Source: Helicostylum pulchrum (taxonomy: Eukaryota > Mucoromycota > Mucoromycetes > Mucorales > Mucoraceae). From it: a DNA stretch of 64,000 nt. The stretch covers positions 248,001 through 312,000 of the forward strand of contig JAIXMO010000012.1 in NCBI GenBank assembly GCA_025677825.1, read 5' to 3'. A program made the translations under genes and the position numbers. Position 1 is the stretch's first letter. The number at the start of each line of letters is the position of its first letter. The notes beneath the pieces are model-generated. The model was not told the origin of the DNA and did not search any database. It was given only the letters and a program-made list of their open reading frames with translations. This document shows positions 24,590 through 35,844 of this stretch, piece by piece.

Positions 24590-25620
24590 ACTATGTTTAC
24601 CTGAATAAAAAGAATTAAACAAACAAACAAACGGTATAAATATCCAGTTAATTTTCTTGAACAAATGGGTAAAGTATAGCTTACCTTTATCATAATGTAT
24701 ATCCAGAGTACTCCACCCCCCTTCCCTTCTTCGGCGTAGATAAATCAAAGGGGGATGTTTCTTCAATAGGAGATGTTCCCATTGCTTCATAGTATTTTTT
24801 TTTTTGTCGCTGCAAAAAATCAGGCGTATCATTTACATATTCACTGCTTTAACTTGGGATTCTTCATCCCAGTTCTCGATGCATGCTTTTGTCTTGTTAA
24901 GTTGTGTTTGCGTTAGTCGCCAAACACAACTGACTGCTTATATTTTCTCACCTTCTTTACCGCCTACTTGTTCAACGTTTTAAAGAGCGAGAGAGTATAA
25001 TAACTGTAGAGTAGTATCGCTCTTTCCAAGATCAAGATCGTTGATTGGTAATACTTGCGAGCATCGAAAATAAGCTAATGCCTTCAAAGGGTGCAAACAT
25101 TCATTATTTCTTGTGCACGCGTTTATTGTAGAAGACGTAAGTACAACACAATCCAAAGCCCAGCTTTCACGAGGTATTTGCTTTCCGAAGGAAAATTTAC
25201 TTGCCTCTGTGGCCAAGTTCATAAATGATTCTGTCGTACTTGCAACTCCGATTATAACTATGATAGGCATTTTATTGTATCTTTCGTAGACCAAAGTACT
25301 ATAACGAATGACACAAACTAGAAAATTTTCGTCAACTTGGTTTTATACTTCGATGAGAATGGGAGGGCTGTTGCTGAAAGGGTTGTGTGGGGCGTAAATT
25401 ACGTCGCATTTACTTTTGTTGAGAAATTCAGTAGAGATCAACGTATAGTGCCCTCTTGACACTTCTGGTAAAAGAGCTTCAGCTATCATATCAATGACGA
25501 ACAGGGTCATTTAATATAATTTTTCTGATTAGATCTGTTCCAGGTCTATGTCGATGCGGAAGGTTTTTATCCGGCTCATCTAAATATTTTTACGTTAGAG
25601 TTTATTTTTAAGTACTTCTA
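24300..25620 (-). pseudogene. Probable decayed gene resembling origin recognition complex subunit 3
   Basis: On the minus strand, coding-like pieces occur in N-to-C order. First, about 25560-25350 (MIAEALLPEVSRGHY, then APHNPFSNSPPILIEV and a stop). Next, 25330-24985: VIRYSTLVYERYNKMPIIVI and IGVASTTESF, which recall the ORC3 segment ..PIVLIFGVAT.., followed by HPLKALAYF. Then about 24810-24690 (KQWEHLLLKKHPP). Last, about 24480-24310: YDDFDVEAFQLAVGGPVRR and a NFNLVLSEF string resembling the ORC3 C-terminal winged helix. Stops and frameshifts separate them, and a 51-base A run (24536-24586) interrupts the region, so this is a relic. ORC3 normally helps load the replicative helicase at origins. 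The identification is from memory of family motifs. Confidence 0.42.
24536..24586 (+). repeat. A(51) homopolymer
   Basis: An uninterrupted run of about 51 A residues, much longer than other A/T runs in the window. It sits inside the decayed ORC3-like region. It could be slippage, an assembly artefact, or the tail of a retroposed insertion. Confidence 0.9.
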
Positions 25621-25639
25621 TAAAGTATTCGATTACCTT

Positions 25640-25925
25640 GGTTAACCGGAAAGTCCAGGATTGCCTAAGACTCGTCGCCGTAAGACGGTTAGGTCCCAAG
25701 TCAGGTGGCAGGAGGCAACTATGAAAGCAAGACTCAGATTACTCTGAGTCACCGGCGACAGCTGCGGAAACATCAGCAATGGCTGCTGCAGCAGCAACAA
25801 CTGAAGAAGCACAAGCGGTAGAAGGACCAGCGGCAGTATATTCACGCGCTGCGGCGGAGAACCAGCAGCAACATAAGAGTAGGCCTCATAAATGCTACTG
25901 GCAGAACCCAAGGGACGGTGCCATA
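25640..25925. other. GC-rich island of unknown origin
   Basis: This stretch is visibly richer in G+C than its surroundings and is open over long distances on both strands. On the plus strand one frame reads an Ala/Glu/Gln-rich stretch (ATTEEAQAVEGPAAVYSRAA) then HKSRPHKCYWQNPRDG before a stop; another frame just upstream reads a basic segment (PKTRRRKTVRSQVRW). No start or splice pattern joins them. It may be a fragment of a mobile element or of a gene from elsewhere; I do not recognise it. Confidence 0.35.
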
Positions 25926-28264
25926 AGTTTTCTTTTGGGAAAAATATAAGCCAGTGATTGCCTATCTTTTATGATTCAGGCTTGATCGCCAGATGAAAAA
26001 AGTCCCTTTCTTTGTGGTCCACCGCAGTTTTTTTTTTTAAAAAAAAAGACCATTGACGACAGCATCTTTTTAAAAGGCAGTACCCTATAAATTTAGGGTG
26101 AGTACTCTGTAAAAAAGAGAGAGAGAGGGTACACACGTTCATGCGCGTTTAGTATAGACCTATTTACCTTTTTTACGCATCATTTTTTTTTCTCTTTTTT
26201 TCAAAACGGTTTCTTCTTAAAGCAACCACCGTGCATAAAGAGCACAAACATGCTTTACCCAGACCTGGTATAAAAGCGTTACATTTATTTAGTACTATTG
26301 TTGAATACAAGCTCGTTTTAAAATATGCACGTATATAAAAAAAAGCATTTACTGGTTCGCGTAGTAAAAAAAAAAAGGAAAAAAGAGGGAAAATATGTTT
26401 ACTAAGATAAAATGGATTATGATAAAATAGTTAGGTTTATTTGGTCATGTGATATATTCGGTCATTTTCATTGTATGCAAGTTGTTGCAATTTTTTTATT
26501 TTAACATATCGAAAATGGCGTTCTTGCTGGTGACTTTTTTTTTACCTGTCCAAGTCTCTAGTAATACCCGTGAGAAAAGAGTTATAATTTCGTGGCAGTA
26601 CAAGTAGCAGTTACCTTGTGCACGCAAAAATATAAGAAAGTAATAACACCCCATAAAGTTTCATACAGAGCAAGTGTCTTTTTTTTTGTATTAGATAGTG
26701 TCTTTAATACGCTTTACGACTCCTTGGTGGGTATATGATTATCCGCTTTTATTTTTCAGCCCCACACCAAACTGTATAAGACAACTTTATTTACAATCAA
26801 CATTCGAAACAAAATATATAAAGAAAAAATAACCCACTTTCTAAAGAATCGCAGCTGAATGATCTTTTCATCTTCTCTCTCTTTTTTCTTCAAGGGCATA
26901 AGGAATGAACCTTTACAGCGAGAAAACGACGCTAACATCATGTGGATTAACGGCTAAGCCCACGACTACACTAAGAGTAAGTATAACACAATTGAGACCA
27001 CTTGCAAATTCTTTTTTAGTTTTTATTTTAGGTGATTCATATAATATGGTGGGTTTTGCTTTTAAAAAGAAAGACTTACTTCGAAAAAAATATATATCTT
27101 GATTTGTATAACAACAAAAACATGTATACATTTTTCCTAAACTAGCTCATTCAAAATAAAAACAAATTTGGGCCTTGTCATTTTTTTTTTTTTTTTTACT
27201 GGCTAATCAAACTTGATTATTATGAAAACGAAAAACAATTGCCTATACCTAACTTTACCGCATAAAAAAAATAAAGTTATTTTTGGTGTATCGATCAAAA
27301 AAATATATATGTGTATATTTGTGTCAATCGAAAAATGAAAGTTACTACTTTTTTACACCCGTTTTGTGTTTTGAAGTTTGCGCGTCTTTCTCTTTCTGCT
27401 AAGCTTTACAATAGGGACATAAATCTCGGAACGTTTCATTTTCTTATTAAATAGCGACAGCTAAAAACAAATAGCTATCCTTCCCTTTATTTTATATACA
27501 CATATTTAATCACGTATATAACCGTATTTTACAAAGAAAAAACCGTCTGGACTACAATTACCCAATTTTATGACATCAAATCTATATTTAGCCAGTCACC
27601 AAAAAAAGCAACAAAAATCCCCTTTATGTCATTTATCATGCTTACCCTTAAAAACTGCAACACCAATTCCTACAGTAGGAAATACAATAGAGTGGTACAA
27701 AAATGCTTTAAATCAAAAAAAAGCGCAATACAGCCAAGAAAAGATATTCGTCTTTTTTTTCTTTTTTTTTTTTGTAATCATTATACATGCATGCCAAGTT
27801 ATTAGTTCTTTAAGCGAAACAAAAACAAAAAACAATCTACTGTTTAGTAGTTGAGGTCTCCAAAAAATTAAGCTTGGATCAAAAATATAAAATTGTAAGC
27901 CAGTACGGGTTTGTATCAGCCCCACTATATTTCCCTAAAAAGAAATTTTAGCCAAGTCATACGGTCCTATAAATAAAAAAGTCTATCAAAACCATTTTTA
28001 CATTCTATCGCAAAAAGAGAGAGAGACTTTTTGTTAAATACCAATAGTAGCTTGCGTATTATTATTTTTTGATGTAGCACGACTGGGCTTAATTTATACG
28101 CACAAACCAAAACGATATATCATGAGGCTTCGCAAATAAAGAAGCTATTTGGATATATATAAAGCTCTTTTTTTCATATAAAACACTTTTTTCTTTCTTC
28201 TTACTCTGATAGCTCGCTTATTTCTACCAGTAAACTCTCTCTCTCTTACTTACTAATATATAAA
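25926..28264. other. Gene-poor interval before the four-TM protein gene
   Basis: About 2.3 kb of AT-rich sequence with many homopolymer runs and a short GA tract near 26118. ORFs near 26905 and 27570 lack recognisable domains and overlap A/T runs; I do not support them as genes. The last ~120 bases (TATATATAAAG near 28153-28163, then CT-rich) look like a promoter for the gene starting at 28265. Confidence 0.5.
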
Positions 28265-29189
28265 ATGGGTCAATATAAATGTTGTTGTTGCATCCCCGTC
28301 AGGTAAAAATAAATAAATAAAAAAGACCAATTCATTCTTTGTATGTACTGATTGTTTCGAAATATAATAGGGCTGGTGTTTTAATCATTGCTTTGCTTTC
28401 AGCCGTAAATTCTCAAAAAAAAAAAAAAACGAATTGAAACGATTAGAAAACTAAAATATATACTATTTTTTTTTCATTAGGCCGTTTATATCATGTGCAC
28501 TGTAGGTCTTTTCTTAGGAAAAGCAAATGACGGTAAAAAAAAAAGCTATTTATATACAAGTTTATCAAAAGACGATAATTTCTAACTTATTTTATTAGAC
28601 CAATACTATTTAAATAACACAGATTTTACTTACAACATGTCTGCCGTAAACGGTATCTTTTACACCACTGTCGCTGTCACAATTTTATTCTCGCTTGCCT
28701 CTCTCTTTGGTGTCATTGGCAGTATTACTGTAAGTACCAAAACAAAATTATTATAGCACACAATTGAGGCTGACTATTATTATAGCAACATAGAAAAATG
28801 ATTGTCATGTTTAAAATGGTATACTGGTTCGTTGTTATTTTACAATTTATAGTTACTGTAGCTGTTATTATTGTACTAGCTGTCAACCGAGACGAAGTCA
28901 TTGGCCACTGTACACTCTCTAGTGAAGCAATCTCCTTGGAAGACTGTACTAGAGGGTTCAAATACATGATGATTATATTCTCAGTTACTGTCATGATAAT
29001 TAATTTTATTCAGGTACCAATTTTTTTTTTAAGCCACACACACCGTATTTAATATTATTATTTTTTTAGTTTTATTTCGCCACAGCTATTAGTGCGTACG
29101 CTGCTCGTTTACGCAGAACAAACATGCATGAAAAGCTTCGTAATTTGGAAGATTTCCCTGAACCACCTAGTAAACAAGAGTTCTTTTAA
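28265..29189 (+). CDS. Small four-transmembrane protein with N-terminal cysteine cluster
   Basis: Six exons (28265-28302, 28371-28404, 28481-28532, 28599-28729, 28786-29013, 29070-29189) give 200 residues. The protein starts MGQYKCCCCIPV, a cysteine cluster next to the first membrane segment that is a plausible palmitoylation site. Four hydrophobic segments follow: AGVLIIALLSAAVYIMCTVG; FYTTVAVTILFSLASLFGVI; VYWFVVILQFIVTVAVIIVL; and MMIIFSVTVMIINFIQFYF. The loop between TM3 and TM4 carries two cysteines, and the tail ends in an acidic/proline stretch (EDFPEPPSKQEFF). This resembles small tetraspan or LAPTM-like membrane proteins common in Mucoromycota. I do not see the CCG motif of true tetraspanins. 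Location and function are unknown. Most exons are under 135 nt, so ORF prediction alone misses it. Confidence 0.85.
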
Positions 29190-30292
29190 AACTAAAAAAG
29201 ATACACTCTTTTGTTGTACATACCCCTTTTCCCCTCTTCTTTTCTTTTTTTCATTTATAAAACACATTCATTTTATTAACCCCATCACACATATTATATA
29301 AAAAAAAAAAATGATACACAACGAATTTTTTTTTTTGTTTTACTTCAAAAAAAAAACTGTTGTATGTATTTATACATTATCTCCTCTTTTTTTTGTTATT
29401 AATAAAAATAATATATACACAAATATAAAAGGAGGAAAAAAAACTGTTAAAAAAATACACGTTATTTTTATAAAATTAAAAAAAAAAAAAAAAGTAACAT
29501 GATGATGATGATGTAAGAGGCAATTATTTCGCTGTAGACGGTTAAGTAGCCGATTGGACAACTACTTGCAAAGAAAAAGAAAAAAAAATTGGGCTTATTC
29601 ATTTCTTTTTCTCCCAAGGGGGATATAGCTCCTTGGTTTTCAAGTCAATAAAAGAGGAGGACAAGTGTGCCTCTTTAACAAAAAAGCCAAAAATAAAAAA
29701 AAGCGTGCCCTTTGTCGATCAACAATAAAAAGGAGTGGATGACAGTTGTTATAACGATAGTTTAGTTTTGAACGATTCAAAAGGGAGGGAGGTTTTGTTG
29801 TTGTTGGTACTATTTGTTTGTTTGCATGTACTTTTTGTTATACGAATGTGTCAAACTATATCACTCTTAAAAAGTAAAAAAGAGTTGCATAATATATCAG
29901 TGTTATACAAATCTATTGAAAATAGAAACCTGTTTTTGCGCGAGATTTTACCTTTTTCTATTAAAAAAAAACAGGACAAGGGGCATTAGAACTGGTTCAA
30001 TACTCCCACAATCTTGTTGTAGCGCCCCACTTCGGGTTTTACAAAAGTACCGTGTACTTTCTGTGTAACTCCATTTTTCTCTCCTCTCTCTCTTTCTCTC
30101 TTATCTCTTTTTTTTTTTTTTTATAAAAAGACCAACTAGCAACAAAACAAAAAAAAGTTATCTCTATTCTTTCTCTTCGTTCCTTTTTTTTTTTTTTGAA
30201 GTAGTTGTATTTCTTTTTTTTTTACAAAGTTAGAATCTTGAAGGGGTTCAATTGATAAAACTAGTATATAAAAAGAATTCTACTTACATCAA
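29190..30292. other. Intergenic region with promoter of the small acidic protein gene
   Basis: About 1.1 kb, with long T tracts at 30100-30230 and a TATATAAA box at about 30265-30272, some 25 bases before the next ATG. An ORF at 29735-29989 has one hydrophobic stretch but no other support. Confidence 0.5.
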
Positions 30293-30592
30293 ATGTATAA
30301 CCAAACATACTATTATCAAGACCAGCAAGAAGAAGATTATTATTATGATGAAACAAACGATGAACAAATGGCAGACGAAACATGCTTTGAGCAATACGAT
30401 AATGATATGGCGAACGCAGTAGCAGAAGCAGATTACTACGATTATCGTAACGATTCGTTACTGGAGTTAGTGGTGGGCGTTCAAACATATTTGACAGAAC
30501 AAGCAAAGTTTGATTCTCCATTATATGATCTTCAGTATAAACTGTACACATACATGCGCCAAAGAGCTCTTGATCTTGGCGTTCAATTTTAA
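30293..30592 (+). CDS. Small acidic tyrosine-rich hypothetical protein (99 aa)
   Basis: A single-exon ORF with a TATA-like box and pyrimidine tracts upstream. The N-terminal half is very rich in Tyr, Asp, Glu and Gln (QTYYYQDQQEEDYYYDE); the C-terminal half is a plausible amphipathic helical region (LLELVVGVQTYLTEQ, YDLQYKLYTYMRQRA). Codon use is ordinary for the window and the frame is free of homopolymer artefacts, so I think it is real. No family recognised. The acidic Tyr-rich part could be disordered or phosphorylated; that is inference. Confidence 0.6.
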   Translation: MYNQTYYYQDQQEEDYYYDETNDEQMADETCFEQYDNDMANAVAEADYYDYRNDSLLELVVGVQTYLTEQAKFDSPLYDLQYKLYTYMRQRALDLGVQF

Positions 30593-31161
30593 TTCTTACA
30601 TATTCATTATCTTTTTATATATTCCCCTCCAAAAAAAAACCTCTTTTATTTTGCCTCTCTCTCTACCCCTAAAAAAAAAATAATTATATATCTTATCATT
30701 TTTACTTTTTGCAGCGACATATTTTTTTGTAATAATCAACTTTATTATCCTTTTTTTCGTATACATGTAATAAAAAAAAATTCGCTTTTTACCTCAACTG
30801 ATGCCATTACTAAAAGGAAAAAAGATAGTTTATGCAGTGAACCACTTTCTTTATATTTATTACCCCGTCTTGTAAAAAAAAAAAAAGCGAGCGCGCGGGC
30901 TTAAAAAGTAGGGGTATAATTTTTTCGTTGTCAAAAAAAATTTGGATAGCAGTTTGAAGGTATATTCGGCCAAGAGTCTTTGAGTTCTATATTTTCCAAG
31001 GTAAAAATAAAATGCAAAAAGGTCTACAGGTTCCATTTTTTGGGTCGCACCAAAGATGATTCTGGTGTGACTTTTTTATACATATAAACCCCTCTTTCTC
31101 TTTCTCCCCCTAGTCTTCCTTCTTTCTCTTTTCTAACAAAACTATCAAAAAAATAATAATA
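30593..31161. promoter_or_regulatory. Intergenic region upstream of the kinase-like gene
   Basis: About 570 bases. A pyrimidine-rich leader (about 31088-31135, CTCTTTCTCTTTCTCCCCC type) lies directly before the next ATG, as in other genes here. No gene seen. Confidence 0.5.
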
Positions 31162-32697
31162 ATGGACGATCATGAGTTAGAGCGTATTTACTCACAACAG
31201 TTGCATGAAGAACTCATTAACCAAACGAAATCTGCCGTGACACAATTTATCGAACTTTGTCCCCACCTATTTGGTCTTGAAAATTTAATTTTACAAACGG
31301 ATCAATTTTTATCTCCTATTCATGAACGCATCGCTCAATTATTCCAAGATGTTGGTGATACTTATCTAGAGAACGGCATACAATTTGACAAAGCCTGGGT
31401 AAGCAACAAAAAAACACTTTTTAACTATATATTTATTTGTGTATTCAATTTGCTTTGATAGAATTGGATTATGGTGTGGAGACAACAATTATCGTTTGAA
31501 TCGTTATCAGATCATTACGGCCAAGACCAAGTCGTTGCATCTATCCACCCTCGCGCTCGAAAAGCCGTGACTCAAATCTACTGCGTACACCTCGACAAAT
31601 ACATGCAGTGGTTTCCTTGGTCTTGGTTTTCCAATATGCAATTTATAGGTGCCGGTGGTTTTTCCGCCGTGTACTCTGTGCACATGACTCCTGCCTATGA
31701 TCCACAACCCTTAAGAATGGCCTTGAAAATAGTTGACGACAAGTTATTAAACGAGGCAAACTAATTAACTCCCTTTTCTTCCTTAACTGTATTAACATTA
31801 AATTAGTAATTTTAGATATCTGTACAATCCAAGGCATTTTTACCATTACTATTCCAAGGCCTAACAGTATGTGAAAGCACCAGCGACCTGATGATGGTCA
31901 TGAAGTTTAGTAACGATGGTAATTTAGAAGACCACATGCAGCAAATGCCACTAGGCGATCTTGATCTCAAAACCATTACCGGCACCATTTTACGACTTGC
32001 TGCCAATTTAAGCGATCTGCATAAAGTTGGCATGTGTCATCGCAATGTCCACCCACGAAACATTGTCTGTACCGATTCCGATTATTTTTTAGTGGATTAC
32101 CGGTTTGCTACACCCACGAAAGAATCGTCTTCAGTGACAGCACTAACAAAAGCAGTGTATGGTCGATTACCCTATGTGGCTCCCGAGGTACGTCAAGGGA
32201 TCTATACGGAGAAATCGGATATTTATAGTTTAGGTATCATTATTTGGCAACTTGTCAGTAAAGTGATATTCCCGTCACCAGACGTGCTGTTGGATGGAGA
32301 TCGGTGTGCTGCTGCAGAAGATCATGTATATCGAATAGAAACCGTGCCTGGATTGCCTAGTTGGTACAAAAAGCTGTACATTGCCTGCTTGGAGCCTAAA
32401 GCTGAAAACAGGCCTGATGCAATTGAAATCGTACAAGCCTTACAGACCATTCACCACGATTTAAACTATTCTGTACCGTTGGATCGACAAGTGACTGAAT
32501 ATATCGTGGCAAGAAGAGCGGAAGCCGCAGATCATTTACGTACCTATGCTAAAGTCAAAGGTATTGTGTCTGCTTCTACCACTCGTTTGTATACCCTATC
32601 TAATTTGCCTTCTACACAATCATTTATTACATTACCTTTTTCACATGCAACATTTCAAACTATTTGGGATGATTTATCTGTATATGTTGATTTATGA
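31162..32697 (+). CDS. Predicted pseudokinase (protein kinase-like domain lacking the catalytic Asp)
   Basis: Exons 31162-31398, 31462-31755 and 31816-32697 encode 470 residues. After a helical N-terminal region of about 150 residues comes a kinase fold: glycine loop GAGGFSAVYSV, lysine motif MALKIVDD, a helix-C region (ISVQSKAFLPLLFQ), hinge MMVMKFSNDGNLEDHM, catalytic loop CHRNVHPRNIV, the DFG-equivalent LVDYRFA, and VAPEVRQGIYTEKSDIYSLG. The HRD Asp is Asn (near residue 254) and DFG reads DYR, so catalysis is probably lost while ATP binding may remain. It resembles the expanded RIP/TKL-like kinases of Mucoromycota. The join 31755/31816 needs a GC donor, because no GT site keeps frame. Likely a signalling scaffold or regulator, by inference. 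Confidence 0.82.
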
Positions 32698-32894
32698 AAA
32701 AAAATAAAATATGTTCGTTACACTAATGAAAAGAACCAAAAGGCAGTGCACAACACATACTTAATAGACACGGAGAGATTTGATTGGAAGATTGTTTAAT
32801 GAATATAAAAAAAGGGGATAGTTCAAAAAAAAAAAAAAAGAAAGGGGTGGGGGAATAATAATAATAAAGAAGACAAAGGAAAAAAAAAAAGACT

Positions 32895-33920
32895 TCAAGT
32901 GCATGTAAGTTGTGCATTTTCACAAAAAGCTTGTATTTGTTTAATTTTCTTTGTTGAAGCATCATCTATGTCATCTAAACCCCACATAATTTCTTTTACT
33001 CTTGCAGCGGCTTCACCTTTTTCCAAGACGACCGGGTCTTCATCATCCTTTTCTTCTATAAATTTATTTATCCTTCTCATATCTTTTCTAACTTCATGTA
33101 CAGTTTTCGCAATTGATCTCAGTCTTGAATTCAGTTCTTGTACCTGACGTTTATTAACGTACATAATTTCCTTCAATTCCTCCAAGGACTCTGTAGCTGC
33201 ACTTGTTTCAATCGTAAGCGTTCTAATCGCAGGTAAAGGATTCTCATACGAGTAATTACTATCATTCAACGTATTCTTCACACACGACAACAACACCTCA
33301 ATATCCTTCAACGCCTCCACTGACATGTAACTTGCTTCCTTTCGAATGGCTCCGTCCAAGTTGCGCAAGTAGTTCGTCTGTCTTTCACGGTCGCGAGATT
33401 TGCTCTGAACGTTGTTGATCACAGACTGAATCACAAACTCAAGTGGTGGTGAAAAAGTCACAAGATCTTTGAGTGTTTCATCCAACGATAGAGTGTTTAA
33501 TAACCGCTTATGAAGCGTTTTCGTTTCCCAGACGGCTGTATTTAAATCTTCAAGTTGTCGCTTTAATAGTTCAAACGGGTCATCATCTTCTTCATTCAAC
33601 GAGGACCAAGAAGAAGAGAAGGAAGAACGTCGGCTGCGGAGTCCCGTGGAGGCGGACCATTGTAAGGGTGATAATAAAGGACTAGTTACATCACACGATC
33701 TATCCATAGTAGTAGTAGACATGGCCATAGTTGCTAATTTAGATGTGGGTTCGCTAATGCTATCAGGTGCTAATTCATCTTCTACAGTTGCTGATTTTAA
33801 TTCCGCCGCTAAAGAAGACCCTAAAGGTACTTCATTCAAGTATCCTTTACCGAGAAGTTCTTCTTCTAGAGAATGTCCCATATATTCTTCTTCTTCATAT
33901 AAAGAACTTTCTGTCATCAT
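32895..33920 (-). CDS. Hypothetical coiled-coil protein with acidic N-terminus (341 aa)
   Basis: A single-exon ORF converging on the pseudokinase gene, with the stop about 200 bases from that gene's stop. Two adjacent ATGs open it (33920 or 33917). Residues 1 to about 110 are acidic and Ser-rich (SSLYEEEEYMGHSLEEELLG; a serine run SRRSSFSSSWSSLNEEDDD). Residues from about 112 onward are charged and helical with heptad-like Leu spacing (FELLKRQLEDLNTAVWETKT; LEELKEIMYVNKRQVQELNS; LRSIAKTVHEVRKDMRRINK), suggesting coiled coils. No family recognised. Length, composition and lack of homopolymer support make it a credible gene; tethering or complex assembly is possible but unproven. Confidence 0.75.
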   Translation of the reverse strand: MMTESSLYEEEEYMGHSLEEELLGKGYLNEVPLGSSLAAELKSATVEDELAPDSISEPTSKLATMAMSTTTMDRSCDVTSPLLSPLQWSASTGLRSRRSSFSSSWSSLNEEDDDPFELLKRQLEDLNTAVWETKTLHKRLLNTLSLDETLKDLVTFSPPLEFVIQSVINNVQSKSRDRERQTNYLRNLDGAIRKEASYMSVEALKDIEVLLSCVKNTLNDSNYSYENPLPAIRTLTIETSAATESLEELKEIMYVNKRQVQELNSRLRSIAKTVHEVRKDMRRINKFIEEKDDEDPVVLEKGEAAARVKEIMWGLDDIDDASTKKIKQIQAFCENAQLTCT

Positions 33921-34038
33921 TTTTATTTATTTTTATTATTCTTGTTTAAAAAAGAAAAAAGAAAGGGGGGAAGGGAAAAAAAAATAAAGAGTGCGAAAAA
34001 AATAAACAAAAAAAAAAAAAAAAAAAACCTTGTGACTT

Positions 34039-35509
34039 TTACCAACTTTGTCGACTACTCATGGTAGAGTTCTCCATACGATACGCTCGGAGTTCCTTGG
34101 TATAATCATGCATTCTTTTGCCCCAGTGCTTTAATCGAACCACCTTTTTTAAACAAGTACGTTAATAAAAGACTTGTTTTATATATATAAACTACTTACA
34201 ACTGCTGTAACATTATCATCACTTTGTAACTGATCTGCAGCATCCACTAATTTCTTGGCAGACAAAGAAGGCAAACTATATTGTTTAACCTGCACAAAAA
34301 AAACAATTAGCACATTATAATTTTACATACAAAAAAAAAAAACCACTTACAATATCAACTACTTCTTGGTCAGACATAACAGACGTAATTCCATCTGTCA
34401 CCAATACAATAAACGCGCCTGGATTCTTTTCACTGATACTATATCGGACAATATCGGGTTCAGCAGAGACCCCAAACCTCTTCAACTTTGCATCGCCAAA
34501 CGCTCGACTTGTTGCCAACATCCCCATGATACGTTCATCACCCCACGAGTCCGTCGTTACAAACCCCGCGTACTTTCTCAACCTGTCAGTCTCTACAGGA
34601 TTACCAGGATGATGATCCCCCGTTGTCAATGACACCGCATGTCCCGTACTCGCATCGCATAGTAGTATTCTCGTATCGCCTACGTGTCCAATAATGATGT
34701 CATACGCCTCGCTTTCCCAAAACGCCTTTTGATCGTGCGGCTCAACAATGGCGATACTCCCTGTAGACCCTTCGTCGTCCAAGTGAGCGTCAAGTAACCC
34801 GCTGGATTGCTTTAAGCATACCATGTCCGCGTACAAAAAGCCAATTGTGATGCGTTGCTCCACAGTTAAATCAGTGATATCCACGTCCGGTTTCGGTACG
34901 CCTTCCGAGTCCACACAGTCTTTCAACACACTAGGGATTGGAAACCGTTTAAAGTACCCTCGATAACTACGCAAATAAACTAGCGTTTCTTGAAAATCTG
35001 CTAATGTGATATTTTCAATTGTTTCATGTAATTTGTGCGATAGCCATTCAGATACTACTGGTCCACCATGTCTTTTTTTAATGTAACAAATTTTTAGACT
35101 AAGAAATAACTAATCTATTTTTAAAATCCTTTTTTTTTTTTTTACCCGTCAAATATACCAACATAAGCACGCTCTGCTTCTTTATTCATGGTATGTACAT
35201 GTGGTGTGGCGGGAATATCCAATGACACGGTAGAAAACTGGTCTTCGTTAGAAGGTCTTGTACCTCGAGACGAACAACTTCCAACAAGTTGGTTTGTACG
35301 GTTGAGTTGAATTCTTAACAGACTATCTAATAAAAGGAGGAAAAAAAAAATCACTCTCCCCCTTATTTTTTTAGTATACTATTATACAAAAGTCTCTAAC
35401 CTCTCTTACCTCCTACTCCTTTGGTTAAATAATAGTCTTTATATCTTGCTTGGCTTGTAACTGAAAATTGGCGTCTAAGTGTAGTTTGACATAACTTGAA
35501 TAACCTCAT
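34039..35509 (-). CDS. PP2C-type protein phosphatase, probably mitochondrial (Ptc6-like)
   Basis: Five exons (35509-35410, 35326-35146, 35071-34351, 34289-34200, 34143-34039) give 398 residues. The N-terminus MRLFKLCQTTLRRQFSV is basic, hydroxylated and free of acidic residues, typical of a mitochondrial presequence. PP2C motifs are complete and in order: GTRPSNEDQ, YVGIFDGHGGPVVSEWLS (metal-binding Asp/Gly), IIGHVGDTRILL, LTTGDHHPGNPVE, LATSRAFGDAKLK, FIVLVTDGITSVMSDQE, SDDNVTAVVV. It should be a Mg/Mn-dependent Ser/Thr phosphatase. The presequence and ...GDERIMGMLATSRAFGD pattern suggest the Ptc6/Aup1 group, which acts on mitochondrial proteins; that subgroup call is tentative. Its upstream neighbour on the same strand also encodes a mitochondrial protein (uL11m). 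Confidence 0.9.
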
Positions 35510-35844
35510 TACTTTTTTTTAGAATGTCCTTGAAATAATATATAAAAAAAAAAAAGAAAAAAGGTGGGAAAAATATTAAAAATATGGGGTATTTTCCTTT
35601 TTTTTTTGGTAAAGCGCTGTCTTAATCTTGTTTCATGCCACCATGTTCCTTTATATCACTTTTTTTCTTTTATTTAAATAACAATCATCTTTTTTTTTTT
35701 ATTATTATTAGGTGTGCGTGTGTGTGTATGTGTTTTTTAAAAAAAAAGAGGAAATGAATATCTATAATATAATACAAGGTCTTTTTTTTTTTTTTTTTTT
35801 TGTCGAAAAGAAAAACTACTGTCCAAAATGCTTTTTTTTTTTTT

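Noticed and set aside
29735..29989. 84-codon ORF with one hydrophobic segment
   Set aside because: Composition is typical of AT-rich intergenic DNA and it has no recognisable domain. I could not exclude it, but it is not supported.
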